Source: Paraspadella gotoi (taxonomy: Eukaryota; Chaetognatha). From it: 64,000 bases of DNA. The stretch lies in NCBI GenBank assembly GCA_051294375.1, contig CM119263.1:24966688-25030687 (forward strand), read 5' to 3'. Position 1 is the stretch's first letter. Each line of letters opens with the position of its first letter. Position numbers and translations under genes: made by a program. The notes beneath the pieces were generated by a model. The model was not told the origin of the DNA. It was given only the letters and a program-made list of their open reading frames with translations, and searched no databases. Positions 21,801-34,930 of the stretch are shown piece after piece.

Positions 21801-24800
21801 CTCATCCTCAAAGCATCCAGTGTAGTAGGGAATCTTGTAAGCGGCGGCGAGGAAACTGAGGGACACTAGCACCGCCAAAAACCGCAGATGACGCGGCCGG
21901 CTTCGATGTTGAACCCAGTAAGGAAATAGAACAGAGGCGGCGCGTTCAAAACTCAATAGCGCCACCTGGAAATATTAAGATATCGAGAAAGAGAGAAAGA
22001 GAGGGTGAAAAAAAAGAGAGATATAAAACTACCTTACTATGAAAGTAAAATACTTTGTACTTACCAAGTAATGAGCGATAATGAAGAGAGTTTCATGAAG
22101 GTAAGTCCTGATTCCACAGTAGAGATCCACGTTTTCTTTTTTAAACATCACCCCTAACGGAAAAAAGGGAAAAGTCACAATCGGTGGAGTATCTCCTACG
22201 ATTTCAACATAACAAAAAAAAAACAAAAAACAACTCATGTGATCATTCTCACTCCACACACAACTATAACCTCCACTAGCATGTTTCCCCCCGAGATCGA
22301 GAGCGTCTATGACGACGTCTTGCAGCTCCGGCCACGTCAGCAGCACTAGGGCGTCGAAGAGAGACACTGCGCGAATGAGCAAGGATCCCGCCAGCGCCCC
22401 AAGCTGTCCGCGGCTCCAGACGATGACGGAGACGACGCTGAGAATGACGCCGACGACGCTGACGAAAAAGTGGACGACGACAAGGAAAATCTCGGACTGG
22501 TCCATCGTCCGAATCCTAGTTAATCACTTCAAAGGGCTTCGGTTTTCCGCTAATTTTGCGCTCAAAATTGATTCCGTGAATTCAGGAAAACTCTCCTTCG
22601 ACAAGCTGTGGTGCGAATTTTACAACACATTTGTGATTCAGATTTTTTTTAAAAATCTGTCTGTTTAAACGATTGGTTTTTTGGGCTGGAGAAGTTACTT
22701 TAATCAGCCTATAATTGTCATTCACTTCCAATTTACATCAAAGACAAATACGCAAATGGTCGAATCTTTGTCGATGCACCGGGGATTTTGCGGTCGGTTG
22801 ATTCGATATAAAGAAAGAAAAAAGAAAAAGAAATAAAGCATCAAATCCGCCGGCGACATTTTTTTAAAAAAGGTTTGTCGGTGTGAAAATTGGAGCAGAT
22901 ATCAGGAGTCCGGATTCTTTGATAAGATTTCATTCGTACGTCAGCCGCTGGTCGCCAAGTTCTGATCAGGAGATCAATGGTTAACTTCTAAAGTTTACAA
23001 TGTCGATGAAGAAGTAAAAAATTGTTGATTGGTCGTTTGAAGTAGTCATTAATCGATTAACTTATTGTTTGACTGTTAGATTATTTGAAAAAAAACAAAC
23101 TTATTAACAAGAATTTTAATTCATTTCAATATTAAATAGAGATTATTATGATGTATCAAAATGTATTCGATTGATTGATTGAATTTCCAGGCGATCAAGG
23201 CCCGCTACTCGAACGACAACCGGGATCTCTTCATCTTCGAGGGCGAAGTTGACCTTGAGGTTGTTCGCCACAAGAAATGCGCCTGCGAGTGTCGCGTCAA
23301 AGCTTCCGCCTGTAATCCCAATCAGGCAAGTTCGAACAGTAATAGTAATATCTTCCAAAACGCCGAATCTCTTAGCCAACACTAACAGTATAACTGTTTC
23401 TTAGTTTAATAATCATAATAATGTAGCGGTAGTATTTCGTACCCCGCAACTCGTCCTATGGCGCCGGAGGTAGCACCAACACCTCCCAACCCAAAGGACT
23501 CTTGTTGGCGCCCTGTTGATTCACGGCAAGTAAAAGTGGGACGGGGCGTCTAACCCACCTGCTGTGACGGATTACAGCCGGATCGCTCGGGGCATCGTCT
23601 TCCACAATTATATTAAATTATCAATAATAATTTTTTTACTTTAATACTTTGTTGGGCGGCAAAGGCTTAGAATCATCATCGGTTCGTGTTCGTTTTTTTT
23701 ATGTCAAACAAGTTAAAAACATGCTAAAAATTTATTTTAAACAAATCAACAGATTTACGTTCCCGACAAGTGCGCCTGCGAATGCAAGAGAACTCCGGCG
23801 ACGCGATTTTGTCGGAGCAAACAGGTTCCCGGTCTTTTTTTTCCCTTTATCCTTGTTTCGTTTTTTGTTTTCTTTTAGTCGTTTTGTCAGAGAGAAACAT
23901 TCCTGGATGTCGTTGTTAGTCGTTATTGTTTTTGAAAAAACAAGAACGGAGATTCCAATGTGTGTTGTGCCGCAGTGACTCTATTATTATGTGTATTTCT
24001 ATGTATTTTCGACATGCACCGCATCTGAAAACGTTTTTTATTCTTCAATATGATAAATATGCACGTTAGTTCACATGGTGCCTTACCTTAATACCAAATA
24101 TAAACTTAATTGATAAAGCATTAACCAAGTTATAAGTAATTTTAACGTAGGTGGGACAGACTGACGGACAAGACATATCGACGGACAGACCGACCGAAAT
24201 GTGACTTATAGAGTTGCACCGCGAGTATTCACGGCGCGACTAAAAACGGATTCAACCACATTCGAACGGCCTTGAACGTTTTAAAAAAAGAATTTAGCTT
24301 CGCAAATATTTACACTGGGCGGAAGTCTGACGCAATAATCGTTAAACTTTTTTTTTTCACGAAAAGATTTGGGATTCAAAAGTTTGCGCGTGTCGTTGTG
24401 CGTCTAGAACGCGATGCACGAACGACGAGAGTTGGGACGAGGACAGGTGCGCGTGTAGGAGGAGGTGCGACTGCGAAAACGGCATCTTCACCTCCTACAA
24501 CGCTTATCTCGGTTGCAGGTGCCATTATGGGGTTAAATAATTTTTGGGTTTTGAATTTGCCGATTCGGATGATGATGACGATGATGATGATGATGTTGAT
24601 GTTGATGTTGATGATGATGATGATGTTGATGATGATGATGATGATGATGATGCAGTTTAATGTTAATGTTTATCTTCTTTACGCCATCCGCAAGATGCTC
24701 CTCCATGAGGAATCGCCGCCCGATCTACGGTCGTTTCCGGTCGCCTCTTTCCGGCGGCGCCACGTCTCGATTCCCCGTCGGCGGCGCCCACTTTCCCCGC

Positions 24801-25091
24801 GGCGCCATTTTCTCTCGCGGCGTTCTTCCGCCCGGCGTCGTTTATTCTTCCGCCATCGCCGACGACGACAACGATGTCGATTTCGTCTCCACGGCAACGA
24901 GAAACGACGATCCTGGCGGACGATCGAGAAAGCTCGGAATCAACGACGACGATTCGCAAGAAACGACGACGACAGGAACGTCGATGACGACGACGACGAC
25001 GACGACGACGACGCCGAAACAAGAAAGAATAACCGAAACTTTTCCCCGCGCGATGAAACGAGAGAGAAACGTGGGTTATGGTCTCTACTGA
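18073..25091 (+). CDS. Secreted PDGF/VEGF-family growth factor (PVF-like), 9 exons
   Basis: Ligand expected to act on receptor tyrosine kinases. Exons: 18073-18159, 19001-19115, 19379-19630, 19826-20041, 20233-20429, 23191-23325, 23753-23824, 24367-24518 and 24695-25091, about 540 residues with consistent phase. Residues 1-29 form a hydrophobic signal peptide; an in-frame ATG at 18046 would extend it. A Gln/Pro/Ser-rich pro-region follows. Exons 5-6 carry the cystine-knot domain: CRPSPTCVQL, VDRCAGCCNHESLHC and KKCACECR. Exons 7-8 add further CxCxC clusters (DKCACECK, VCACRCA, RCACRRRCDCE), as in VEGF-C/D-type and insect PVF tails. Intron 6 has a GC donor (CAG|GCAAGT). If the last splice is not used, exon 8 reads through to a stop at 24538-24540 (CRCHYGVK). 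I favour the spliced form because exon 9 has coding-like base use and matching phase. Intron 5 contains an antisense GPCR gene. Confidence 0.85.
18491..18571 (+). repeat. (CT)n microsatellite in growth-factor intron 1
   Basis: About 80 bp of CT dinucleotides within intron 1 of the PDGF/VEGF-like gene. Confidence 0.95.
18751..18835 (+). repeat. (GA)n microsatellite in growth-factor intron 1
   Basis: About 85 bp of GA-rich repeat, degenerating at its right end into gacaga-type variants. It lies 180 bp from the CT run in the same intron and in opposite orientation, so the two could pair as a hairpin. Confidence 0.9.
20696..22505 (-). CDS. Rhodopsin-like GPCR, nested antisense in growth-factor intron 5
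   Basis: Seven-helix receptor in about four exons: 22505-22065, 21965-21750, 21692-21575 and 21474-20696, phases consistent, ~517 residues; the first exon may hide a small intron. TM1 is around residues 9-30, TM2 around AVSLFDALVLLTW, and the conserved TM3 cysteine is in YCGIRTYLHE. The DRY position is replaced by FERA after HYLVALLS. TM6 is MLVALCVSFTALTLPFGIF, and TM7 ends LNNGVNFFVYFVFVDKFRQEL, an NPxxY variant without the proline, followed by a basic helix 8. Loop 3 is very long (~150 residues) and Pro/Ser/Thr-rich. The layout suggests a peptide-type receptor, but I cannot name a ligand. It lies in the 2.8-kb intron of the opposite-strand growth-factor gene, so the two transcripts would overlap only in precursor RNA. 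Confidence 0.8.
23420..23610. other. GC-richer island in growth-factor intron 6, possible SINE-like repeat
   Basis: This non-coding stretch stands out from the AT-rich intron by its base composition (gcggtagtatttcgtacccc, acctcccaacccaaaggact). It loosely resembles the island at 5390-5640. No coding frame, no confirmed polymerase III boxes. Confidence 0.2.
24560..24653 (+). repeat. (GAT)n trinucleotide repeat
   Basis: About 90 bp of gatgat/gttgat units between growth-factor exons 8 and 9. It falls in the proposed last intron and so is probably non-coding. Confidence 0.9.
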
Positions 25092-27621
25092 TATTTTATT
25101 TTACTTTTTTAATTTATATCGTTTATTCAAATTGACGATTACTTGCGTTTATTTTGTACATTTGACACTTTATACTTATAGCGGTCGGAAGGAAAAAAAA
25201 AAACAGCATCCACAAAGACTTTAATATGCGCTTTCTTTTGTAGGTTCTCCCTTCAGCCCCATTGATAAATAATTAACAATGCTGCTTTTTTTTACAATTG
25301 CAGACTTTCCCGTTTATTTTTTTTTCTCTAATAAATTTTTAATTTATTTCCGCAGAGGCACGTTTTTTTTTCAAACGTCAAAAATTAATCGTCAGAACCA
25401 GACAGTTACGATCCTGCGAATCTCGACCAAAAGGAAAAACGTTTCACGCGCCGATTTGGCGGGAAAGAGGAAAAAGAGGAAGATCCCGTCTGTCAAGTTG
25501 TCCGTCAATTGATCGAGTAAATCGATTCGAGTGGACCATTAATTTCAGATCGGTTATCAGTTCTTAAGAAGGGGTTGGTGGGGCTTGCCCCGGTTGGTGT
25601 AATTCCCCAGGGTTTGGGGGGTTCTAATTGGCAGGATGGTTTGGGGGTTTGAGAGGGAAGAAAGTTCGCCCAATGCTAAAGAATTTAAATTTAACGATAT
25701 TGTTAAATCGAGCTTTTCATTTCGTTGCGTTTGAAATTAGAATTAAGCGAAATTGTTTGTTTTGTTGACAGACAACGAATTTGTCTCCTTGAAAATAAAA
25801 ACAAATTCGATGTCTGTTAACAAATAAAAAATTTCGCTTAATTCTAAATTTAATGATTAATAAAATGATAGTTAAGTCAATAAATAGAAGTTTTTATTCA
25901 AATATTAAAGAGAATTAAAACTCCGATTCCCAACGCTCGGCTCAGACACAAAAATCGTGACTTGGAAATCGATCCAAGACGCGAAACGTGAAACCTGATC
26001 CGTTGGGTGGGAAACCTCGGGGGTGGGACGCGGTTGGGGGTGGTGAAAGTTGGCGGGAATTGATGTGTTGGTCAGAAAACGATAGATTGGTCTGACGTCT
26101 ACCTGTCGGACCCGTCAGGTTTATCTCCCGTGGATAGAGAGAGATATCTGGAGTAGTGAATGAAAGCGAAAATAAAAATGAAATTGTGAAGATGAAAGTT
26201 CCCGAAGGCTTTTTTTAATTTTTAAAGAATAAGGGAAAATGGTGAAACTTTTTTACATGCTCGGCTAACTATTTTTTAAATTGACCGGTTTGGTATCGTT
26301 ATATTTATAATCGGTGAATTTTTAATTTTTTTACGTGTTTGGTCCATTTTTTTATCAGAGCTTAGCAGATATGTTCTTTAAGATGTTTTTTTTTATTATA
26401 TTTTACATTTTAGTTTTGAGATTATCGATAATCAATCATCGGACGATAAGATCTTAGCGATAACCGATATATAACCTGCCTAATGAGTTTTCGAATATTT
26501 TTGGTCCAAAACAAAAACGAAAGCATAAATACAGCAAAAACGCTTAATGAGGGCTTGAGGGTTGGTAAATGGATTTTCAATATATTTTATTAGAAACTTA
26601 ACAATTGAGGACACGCGGTCTGCTCCAGCGATGCTTGCTTGTCGATTTTTGATTGTTTAAGATCAGCGCGGTCGGGGACAGACTGAGGGAAGAGTGAAGG
26701 TGGGGAAGTCGATTGTAAAACCCTGAAGGGAGATAGGGATTAGGGGTGGGGATTCTAATGAGGGAAGTGGGTATCGAAGCCCCGACGAAAAACGATTTTC
26801 ATTGTTTCTGGTTTCGACTCAGGGATTAAAATCGATTAAAATCAAACCTAGTTATTTTTTTTTTCCTTTCTTTCTTTTCGCTTTTCAGAATCCATCTCGT
26901 TTCCTTTTCATTTCGCTCGAAACTTTTATCATTGTCTTAAATTTTTTTTTTACCTCTGGGCTAAATTCGTTTGTTTATTTGTTTTAGACAATTTATAGCT
27001 TTCGTCCAGGGTTCGAAAAAATTAATCTTCCGCGATCTATTGTTTTTTTTTCTTTGGGACAAATTAAAAACAACAACGACGACGACAGCGACGACATGAA
27101 TTACGTGGATGTTATCTTCGCCCAAATACGTAAATGTAAATGGATGCGATTACCTCTAGTCGAACGTAAAACTTTGAATTTATTATCTGATTATTTTTGT
27201 CCTTTTTTTTTATTACGAGCTTCAAATTGCAATAAAAAAAAAAGTTGTATTTAACTCGGCGAGGCGCTTCATTGATTATTCATTATAATATTATCTCGCT
27301 TTGCATCTTTTTTTCATTTCGAAACCGAAGGATTGCGCCCGAGTTTCACCTACCCTCTCCAACCCCTTCGCCCACCTACCACCACCGGCCACCCCTTCCC
27401 CACGATCTTAAAAGAGAAACCGATATGTTTTTTCACTTTTTCTTTGCGGGGATTTCAAGATTCACAGAAACTTATCCCCTTCTCCTCAGAGGAACCCGAC
27501 TCTTTTCCCCGAGATCCGTAAAACGCGGAAGAAACTCCCAAGAAATGGGCTTTTGAAAAAAAAGCATATATTTATCAAATTAGAATTTTATCAACCAAAA
27601 GTCTCTCTCTCTCTCGTCGTG
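25092..27621. other. Spacer between growth-factor and acetyltransferase genes
   Basis: AT-rich, with one short inverted-repeat element (25713-25853). A 77-codon frame at 25279-25512 ends in a basic stretch (KRKKRKIPSVKLSVN) and follows an acceptor-like site near 25354. It could be an alternative terminal exon of the growth factor, but no in-phase donor was found. Nothing else supports a gene. Confidence 0.5.
25713..25853. mobile_element. Short inverted-repeat element C sharing the foldback-family end
   Basis: Begins cttttcatttcgttgcgttt, the same phrase that starts elements at 6106 and 61477. Inside, the left part (aattaagcgaaattgtttgt, acagacaacgaatttgt) is the reverse complement of the right part (acaaattcgatgtctgt, aatttcgcttaatt), giving a near-perfect ~50-bp hairpin. 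The hairpin motif seen in elements A, B and D is not present here. Confidence 0.55.
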
Positions 27622-29067
<1,446 letters not shown>

Positions 29068-29466
29068 GTTAATTGGTTTCCGGCCATCTGTGATCTAGTT
29101 TTTATAGATGGATGTAGATGGATGGACTGTTTTTTTTTACTAGTCTTATTGTTTTGTATTATGGCATGGTTTACTTTATTTTTTATGTTTTTATGAAGTT
29201 ATTTTTTGCAGTTTATTGCGTTTTTTAAGTTAAAAATGTTTGCATAATAAAAGATTGATTCGAAATAAAGGTAGTTTATTAGAAAAACGAGAGTGTAGAA
29301 TAATTGAAATAAACGACCGGAAATTTTTATATGTATTCAGGCGATTTGCACATAAATACTACAGACTATGCACTTATGCAGAGGGCATGCAACAATATGG
29401 CAAGGAAAGACAGAGATCAGAGTACATGATAATCAGATACATATGAGCGTACTTCAACGCCCTCTT

Positions 29467-32400
29467 TCACAACAAATTCATTCGTGATTTGATGAGTTGG
29501 AGTTGCGCCGACGCCGACGCCAAATTCGGTACGAGTCTTCGATCCAGCGAAGCCACCCTGCCCGGCGCCGAGACCGAAGGCGCGTAGGACGCCGCTCGCG
29601 CCGGAGGCAGAAGAGCGAGAAACGGCGCCGGGAAGTTGGGATGAAAAGGAGCGAAGGGAGGGAGAACACTGGCGGCGACGAAAGAAGACGCTGATAAGGG
29701 CGGCGCCGGTGGGATAAGAGATGGCGCCAGCGAGCGAGTCGATGCGTGCAACGCCGACTGCGCTGCTGAAAACGCGGCAGACTGCGAGGTATGTGACGTC
29801 GAGGGCGAAGGAATGTTAATGTGCAGCGGATCTTGGGCGCTGACGACTCGTGGCTGCTCCGCGGCGGCGGAGAGCGACGTCGGAAGAGAAATGTGTTGAG
29901 GATGATGAAGACGCATAGCCGCAGCTGCTGCAGCCGCCGCGGCGGGGGAAGAGTTTGAGCGGAGATAGTCGAAGTCGGGGTCTTTGGATTCTGTCTCGCG
30001 AAATCCCTTGGCGAAAGGATTGGACGCAATCTTCAGTTTAGTCACCTGCAGGAGTGTAAACAAAAAAGGTATGATGAGATATAATAATTAACTGAAAAAA
30101 ATATAAAAGGTACGATTTTTGGCTAAAAAGTTACGTATGATGTCGTATCTTGTAAAAGTTTTTTTTTTCTTTCTTAATACCTGATAAAAAAATTACTAAG
30201 ATTAACCTTACCTCGTGATTTTGATAAGCGGTGACGGTGTAAAAGACGGTTTGTGGAAAAGCCGCCCTGGCGACGAGTTTCGGTGAGTCAACGGCGTCGA
30301 CTTCCACGTCGATGTCGTCGCCGATGTCGTCGTCCTTGTCAACGTCGTCGTCGACGAAAGACTCGAGGTCCAACGTTTTGATGTCAAAGTTTTTAGACGG
30401 AATTCTAACGACAGAAACGCGAGGTTGATATTTTTGCATTGAATGCACCCGGATCTGAAATTTAAACGTATATGTGTGTGTATATAAATATATTCATTAA
30501 TGTATATTTATTAAAAGTGTTTCTTTAACAATTTATAAAATATTAATGATTTTTTAATTGTCGTCTTAATCCGCAGACGCACAAAAAAAATATTGTAATC
30601 GCTCCTAACCGCCATTAACGCGACGGATTTGGCACCGAAATCGATCTTATCGCCCTCAAAGCCAGTTGACTCCGTTTACTTCCAGGTCATTGAATTCTTA
30701 TCGATCGATCCGTCCCAACCTTCCGTCAATCCGTCTCCCATCTCCGAAACGGCGCCTCCGAATCGATCTTATCGGAACCGATGGACGACAAAAAAGCCAG
30801 ACGGCCGCTCGATGGAAACCGAATGAAACCGAGGACCGAATGTATATGGAACCGCCTAGCGGCCGGGGGGGGGGAACAGTGGAACCACGAATCTCGAAAA
30901 GCGGGTTTTAGTTCATTAGGTGAAACAACATCGATGCTATCGCGGTCTCCTTTTTTTTTCCGAGTGGTTAACCGACGAAGCGAAACGCAAAGTCAGAAGG
31001 ATCGGACCGTTTCCGTCAAGAGGCGGCCATGGGTGACGTTTGATACCATCGGTAGTGGCGCTCGGGGTGCCAGGAATGTCGGGTTCTCTCCGCGCCATCC
31101 TCGTCGAGCGTACCAACGCCAGTTATATTATTTTATTCTATTCATAAAAAAATTAACTTACTTAGTTATGAGATAAACTTTATTGATAGATTATTGTAAA
31201 TTTTGTATATAATACTTGTATAATAAGAATGCTGTTTTATAGTTAAGACAATAATCAAAAAACGATACCGTTCATAACGACCACGCACTTAATGAACCAA
31301 ATGAACCGAAGCAAACGACTCAATTAATGCCTTAACTCATTCGACCGTCACCAAATCCTATCTGGCCTAAACCGATACCTTCTTCCGCTTTCGAAAAGAT
31401 AACGCTCTCGCCTTTATTTGTCTGTTAGACAAAATGAATTTATTGTTCTTAAAAGGGCCAACTGAAGAGAGGAGTGAAAATGGGCAAGCAGAGGAGAGGA
31501 GAGAAGAGCAGAAAAGAGGAAAAAGAAAAGAGAAAACGAAAAGATGAGAAAAGGAAAAGTAAAGTAAAGAGAAAGGAAAAGAAATTCTAAAAAAGAAAAA
31601 AAGTAAAGAAAGAAAAAGGACCGACCGACCATGATTTCCAAAGCCGTCGGCGAGGCGTTCACGAGGATCGTATGTCCACTTCCTTCTTTAGCCTTTGACG
31701 CGCGCTCATGCGTCGCCGTTGACCAAAACGCTTAAAGGGACTGAAGTGAGTGACCACTCACATCGATAACGAGGAGATGAGGAGGAGGGGGAAGAAGAGG
31801 AGAATGAAGAAATCACCCCGAAATGGGTTAACGAGACTAGAAACGTCGATTCGCCCGAGATGATGAAGGAGAAAGGCTTTTTATCTTATTATCCTTTTTG
31901 CGTTGATCTCATTATCTCCCTAAGCTAATTCAGCCGAAAAAAAAGGGGGGCTTTTTTGCGCCTGACTTTTGTTTTTCTATGACGTTCTTCGTTGAGGTTT
32001 AATATTAAGATTGACGTTAAAATCTAAATAATCAATGATAATAATAATAATATTAATAAACTACTCCGATACCGAAGATCGAGAATGACGCAACTAACCT
32101 GTCCCGATGGCACGGTCTCCCTGGCTGCGTTAGTGAGCTTCACTTTGTCGAAAGAGACGATCTGTTTTACGAGGTTTTCGCCTTTGATCGGAATCGCGTA
32201 GAGATTTCGGTCCGGCAGCGTCTCCCCGTTTCCGGTGGCGACCCAACTTGAACTTGGAATTGGAGAAAAGAAAGACAAATAAATAACATATGTAGACAAA
32301 TTTGTACTATAGTGCTAAATTTTATAATTCTAATTCTATAAAAATTTGCCGAGGCCTAATTTAAGGCGATAATGAAATCTTCCGAGTGGACGTTCGAGGT

Positions 32401-33750
32401 TAAATGACTATATGTTAATTAGAACCAGATACAAATATAAATTCAAACCAGACTATTATGGCAACGGGGAAACATGTGTGATGCCCGGGGTGTGAGGCAT
32501 CTCTCGATAGCTGGCGCTAAGGGCTTTGGACCTGCAGCGACTAGCCCATGCCACTGGCGTTTTTATGCCGTCACCATCACACTTTTTACTAGCGTGACCG
32601 TGAGGGTATTGAACTCACAAGCTATACGGGAGGCGAATTTAGGATTCGCCACTCTGTATATCCATCGCCTTACAATTTTAATCCAAATTTTCCAAAAAAT
32701 TAATAGTGTACTTAGTAAAAATACAGAACTTACTTTTGATAAACGTAGCGGTAGCGATACTTGTCCGTCTGGATAAGATCGAGGGCGATAGCATAATAAG
32801 AATCCGGATCGATTCCCGAAACTTTGACGCGAAGCGGAGGAAACATGCGTCTGTGTGAAAATAAAGTTCGAAACTTCACCGAGTGCCACATTTCATCGAT
32901 CATTCAGTTGTATAACAGTATCAGTAATTATAATGATAGAATTTGCAAGCATTTTGATTTTCAATTAAGCAATTGAACAAACCGGCCGGAATTGGTCACG
33001 ATCATCTCTGTGCCAAATTTGTGAAAGGAATTCCAAAGATCCAAATCCACAAGGGATAGTTGCGTCTTTCGTCCAGTGACGCAGACGGGTGAGTCACTTC
33101 TCGAAGCCGGGACGTTGGGTGAGGCTTCGGACGGGGACAAGGGATGAGGCGGCGGTGTCGCCGACGGAGAGTAGGGAATGTGAGGTAAGTGAGGCGGAAG
33201 GGCAACCTCTTGAGAGCAGAGGCGGTTAGCTGGGTGGAATGGAGAAAGAGTAGACGTGTGTAGCGGCAAGGCTGTGGAGAGAATGGCGGGAAACTGCCGA
33301 TGATATTCGGGAGGCGTCATATATGTAACGAGTATGACGTATAGTACTCGTTTTTGTAAGTTTATTAGTAGAAGTCAAAAAGGTAAGTTTCAATCAGTTC
33401 CTACCTCTATTTTCCTCCGGCGTGGGCGTTTTCCTTTTCGGCGACTTTCTCAAAATCGCTTCGATCGAAAACGAGGTCAAACCTCGAGACAAAGTCGGCG
33501 TCGGCGTCGACGCGTCCGGCGTCACCGAGGATCGACCGGGCACGACATCCGGAGACGCCGACGACAAACTTCGAGGCGACGAAGCCGACGACGAAGAGAA
33601 AGTCGATTCCGGCGTCGAGGACGACGACGACAAAGACGACGATTCCGAAACGGAAAAAATTCGACGGGAATATTCTTCCATGAGACGTTTCGGCGAAGCG
33701 GAGTAAAGGCTCTCGCGATCCGGAGATATCGCGGGACTTTTGCGTTTCAT
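29467..33750 (-). CDS. T-box transcription factor with eh1 motif, 6 exons
   Basis: Nuclear DNA-binding regulator. Exons: 33750-33405, 33346-32983, 32850-32734, 32252-32099, 30454-30212 and 30045-29467, all phase-consistent, 600 residues. The T-box spans exons 2-6: [106 protein letters not shown] and [17 protein letters not shown]. Exon 1 is Ser-rich and holds FSIEAILRK, an engrailed-homology-1 (Groucho-binding) motif, which suggests repressor activity. Exon 5 inserts about 46 residues, mostly Asp, between the KYQPR strand and the FPQT strand, where other T-boxes have a short loop. The C-terminal part is Ala/Pro/Ser-rich with a polyalanine run. I cannot place it in a named subfamily; it is divergent. 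Intron 4 (1.6 kb) holds no evident gene. Confidence 0.93.
32470..32660. other. Intronic island, possible SINE-like repeat
   Basis: Lies in T-box intron 3. It is GC-richer than its surroundings and has no coding frame that matches its neighbours. A gggtattgaactcac segment is faintly like a polymerase III B box. Not confirmed by a second copy. Confidence 0.15.
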
Positions 33751-34689
33751 TGTTTTAGCTTAAAATTATTTTATTTTATTTAGTTTTTGGCGACTTACTT
33801 TTTTGTTAATTCCGATATTAAAAAAGTAGAGAATAAGTCTTGTGTACGTAATTCGTGAACCAAAAAAAAATACAATTTTGGTCAGTTCACCGAAGTAAAC
33901 GACGACGAGAACATGAGCAGAAAGTACTTTCACAGTTTACGATCGTGAGTTGAATTTTCGCCGTTGTGGTGTTGGATTGAGTCACCAAATTAGAAAAGAT
34001 AATGACGAGATTGTAAACTATTCCTTGAAACGAATCCGGAAGTTGAGCTCGCAACTCGTGAGCCGAAAGTGAAACCTCTAAAAGTGGACGAACGAAAACG
34101 ATCGAGAACAGAGCGAGCGCGGAAGGTCAGATCCAACTCGAGCACTCGCCGTGAAAACTGATATAAAAAATGGTCAAGCCGGTGGCTGACGAAGAAAACT
34201 CGCACCATGGAGCGAAAGAGCTCGGGGTTCGGGGACCCACGACGAGCGACTGAGGAATATTTCTCATTGGTCGGCGGGTGGCGGCTTCGATCGCCGATTC
34301 GTCGGAAGTTCGATTGCAAGAGGGCGAGAACCACGAATCCTCGAAGGACGACCGCGTTGCCCTTTCGACGGCGCCCCGCCGGTCCCGCGAACACGTAGCG
34401 GGGCAGAGGACGAGGGGGCGCGGCGGGAGGGGAAGGAGGAAGAGGAGGAAAGAGGGTTTACGGGGAGAGTGAGAAAAGGAGAAGAGAGGTTATATATAGA
34501 CTCTAGAAGGTTGAGAGATGAGAGTGGAGGAAGGAGGAAGAGGTAAAGCCATATCATGTTAAAAGATTGGAGGCAGTGAAGATAAACGGTTTAGATTCCC
34601 CAATGAAATTTCGCGAAATCTCACTAATCGATTCCAACTGACATTTTAAAAGCGGTCATCGATTCTTTGGCTTTTATCGATATCCATAA

Positions 34690-34690
34690 A

Positions 34691-34755
<65 letters not shown>
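34690..34755 (+). repeat. (CT)n microsatellite
   Basis: About 66 bp of CT dinucleotides with one interruption, upstream of the T-box gene. Confidence 0.95.
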
Positions 34756-34757
<2 letters not shown>

Positions 34758-34856
34758 ACGAGTGGCTTTGTTGATATATATCCGCCGGTCGGTTTTCGCG
34801 TCTCCCGTGGCGCGGTCGAAACTTTCCTGGCTCGCTTCACTGATTCATTCTGAGTC

Positions 34857-34860
<4 letters not shown>

Positions 34861-34927
<67 letters not shown>
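34861..34927 (+). repeat. (CT)n microsatellite
   Basis: About 67 bp of CT dinucleotides followed by CCCT units. Confidence 0.95.

Positions 34928-34930
<3 letters not shown>

Noticed and set aside
24663-25022. Arg-rich minus-strand frame opposite growth-factor exon 9
   Set aside because: Shadow of the Asp/Thr-rich coding frame on the plus strand; no independent start or splice support.
26390-26480. ATCGATAATC-rich palindromes as possible regulatory array
   Set aside because: Few imperfect copies in AT-rich DNA, no consistent spacing.
32470-32660. tRNA gene in the T-box intron
   Set aside because: A B-box-like stretch is present but no cloverleaf, anticodon arm or acceptor stem could be formed by eye.
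33334-33783. Arg-rich plus-strand frame opposite T-box exon 1
   Set aside because: Shadow of the Ser-rich T-box exon; the minus strand has the eh1 motif and matched splice phase.
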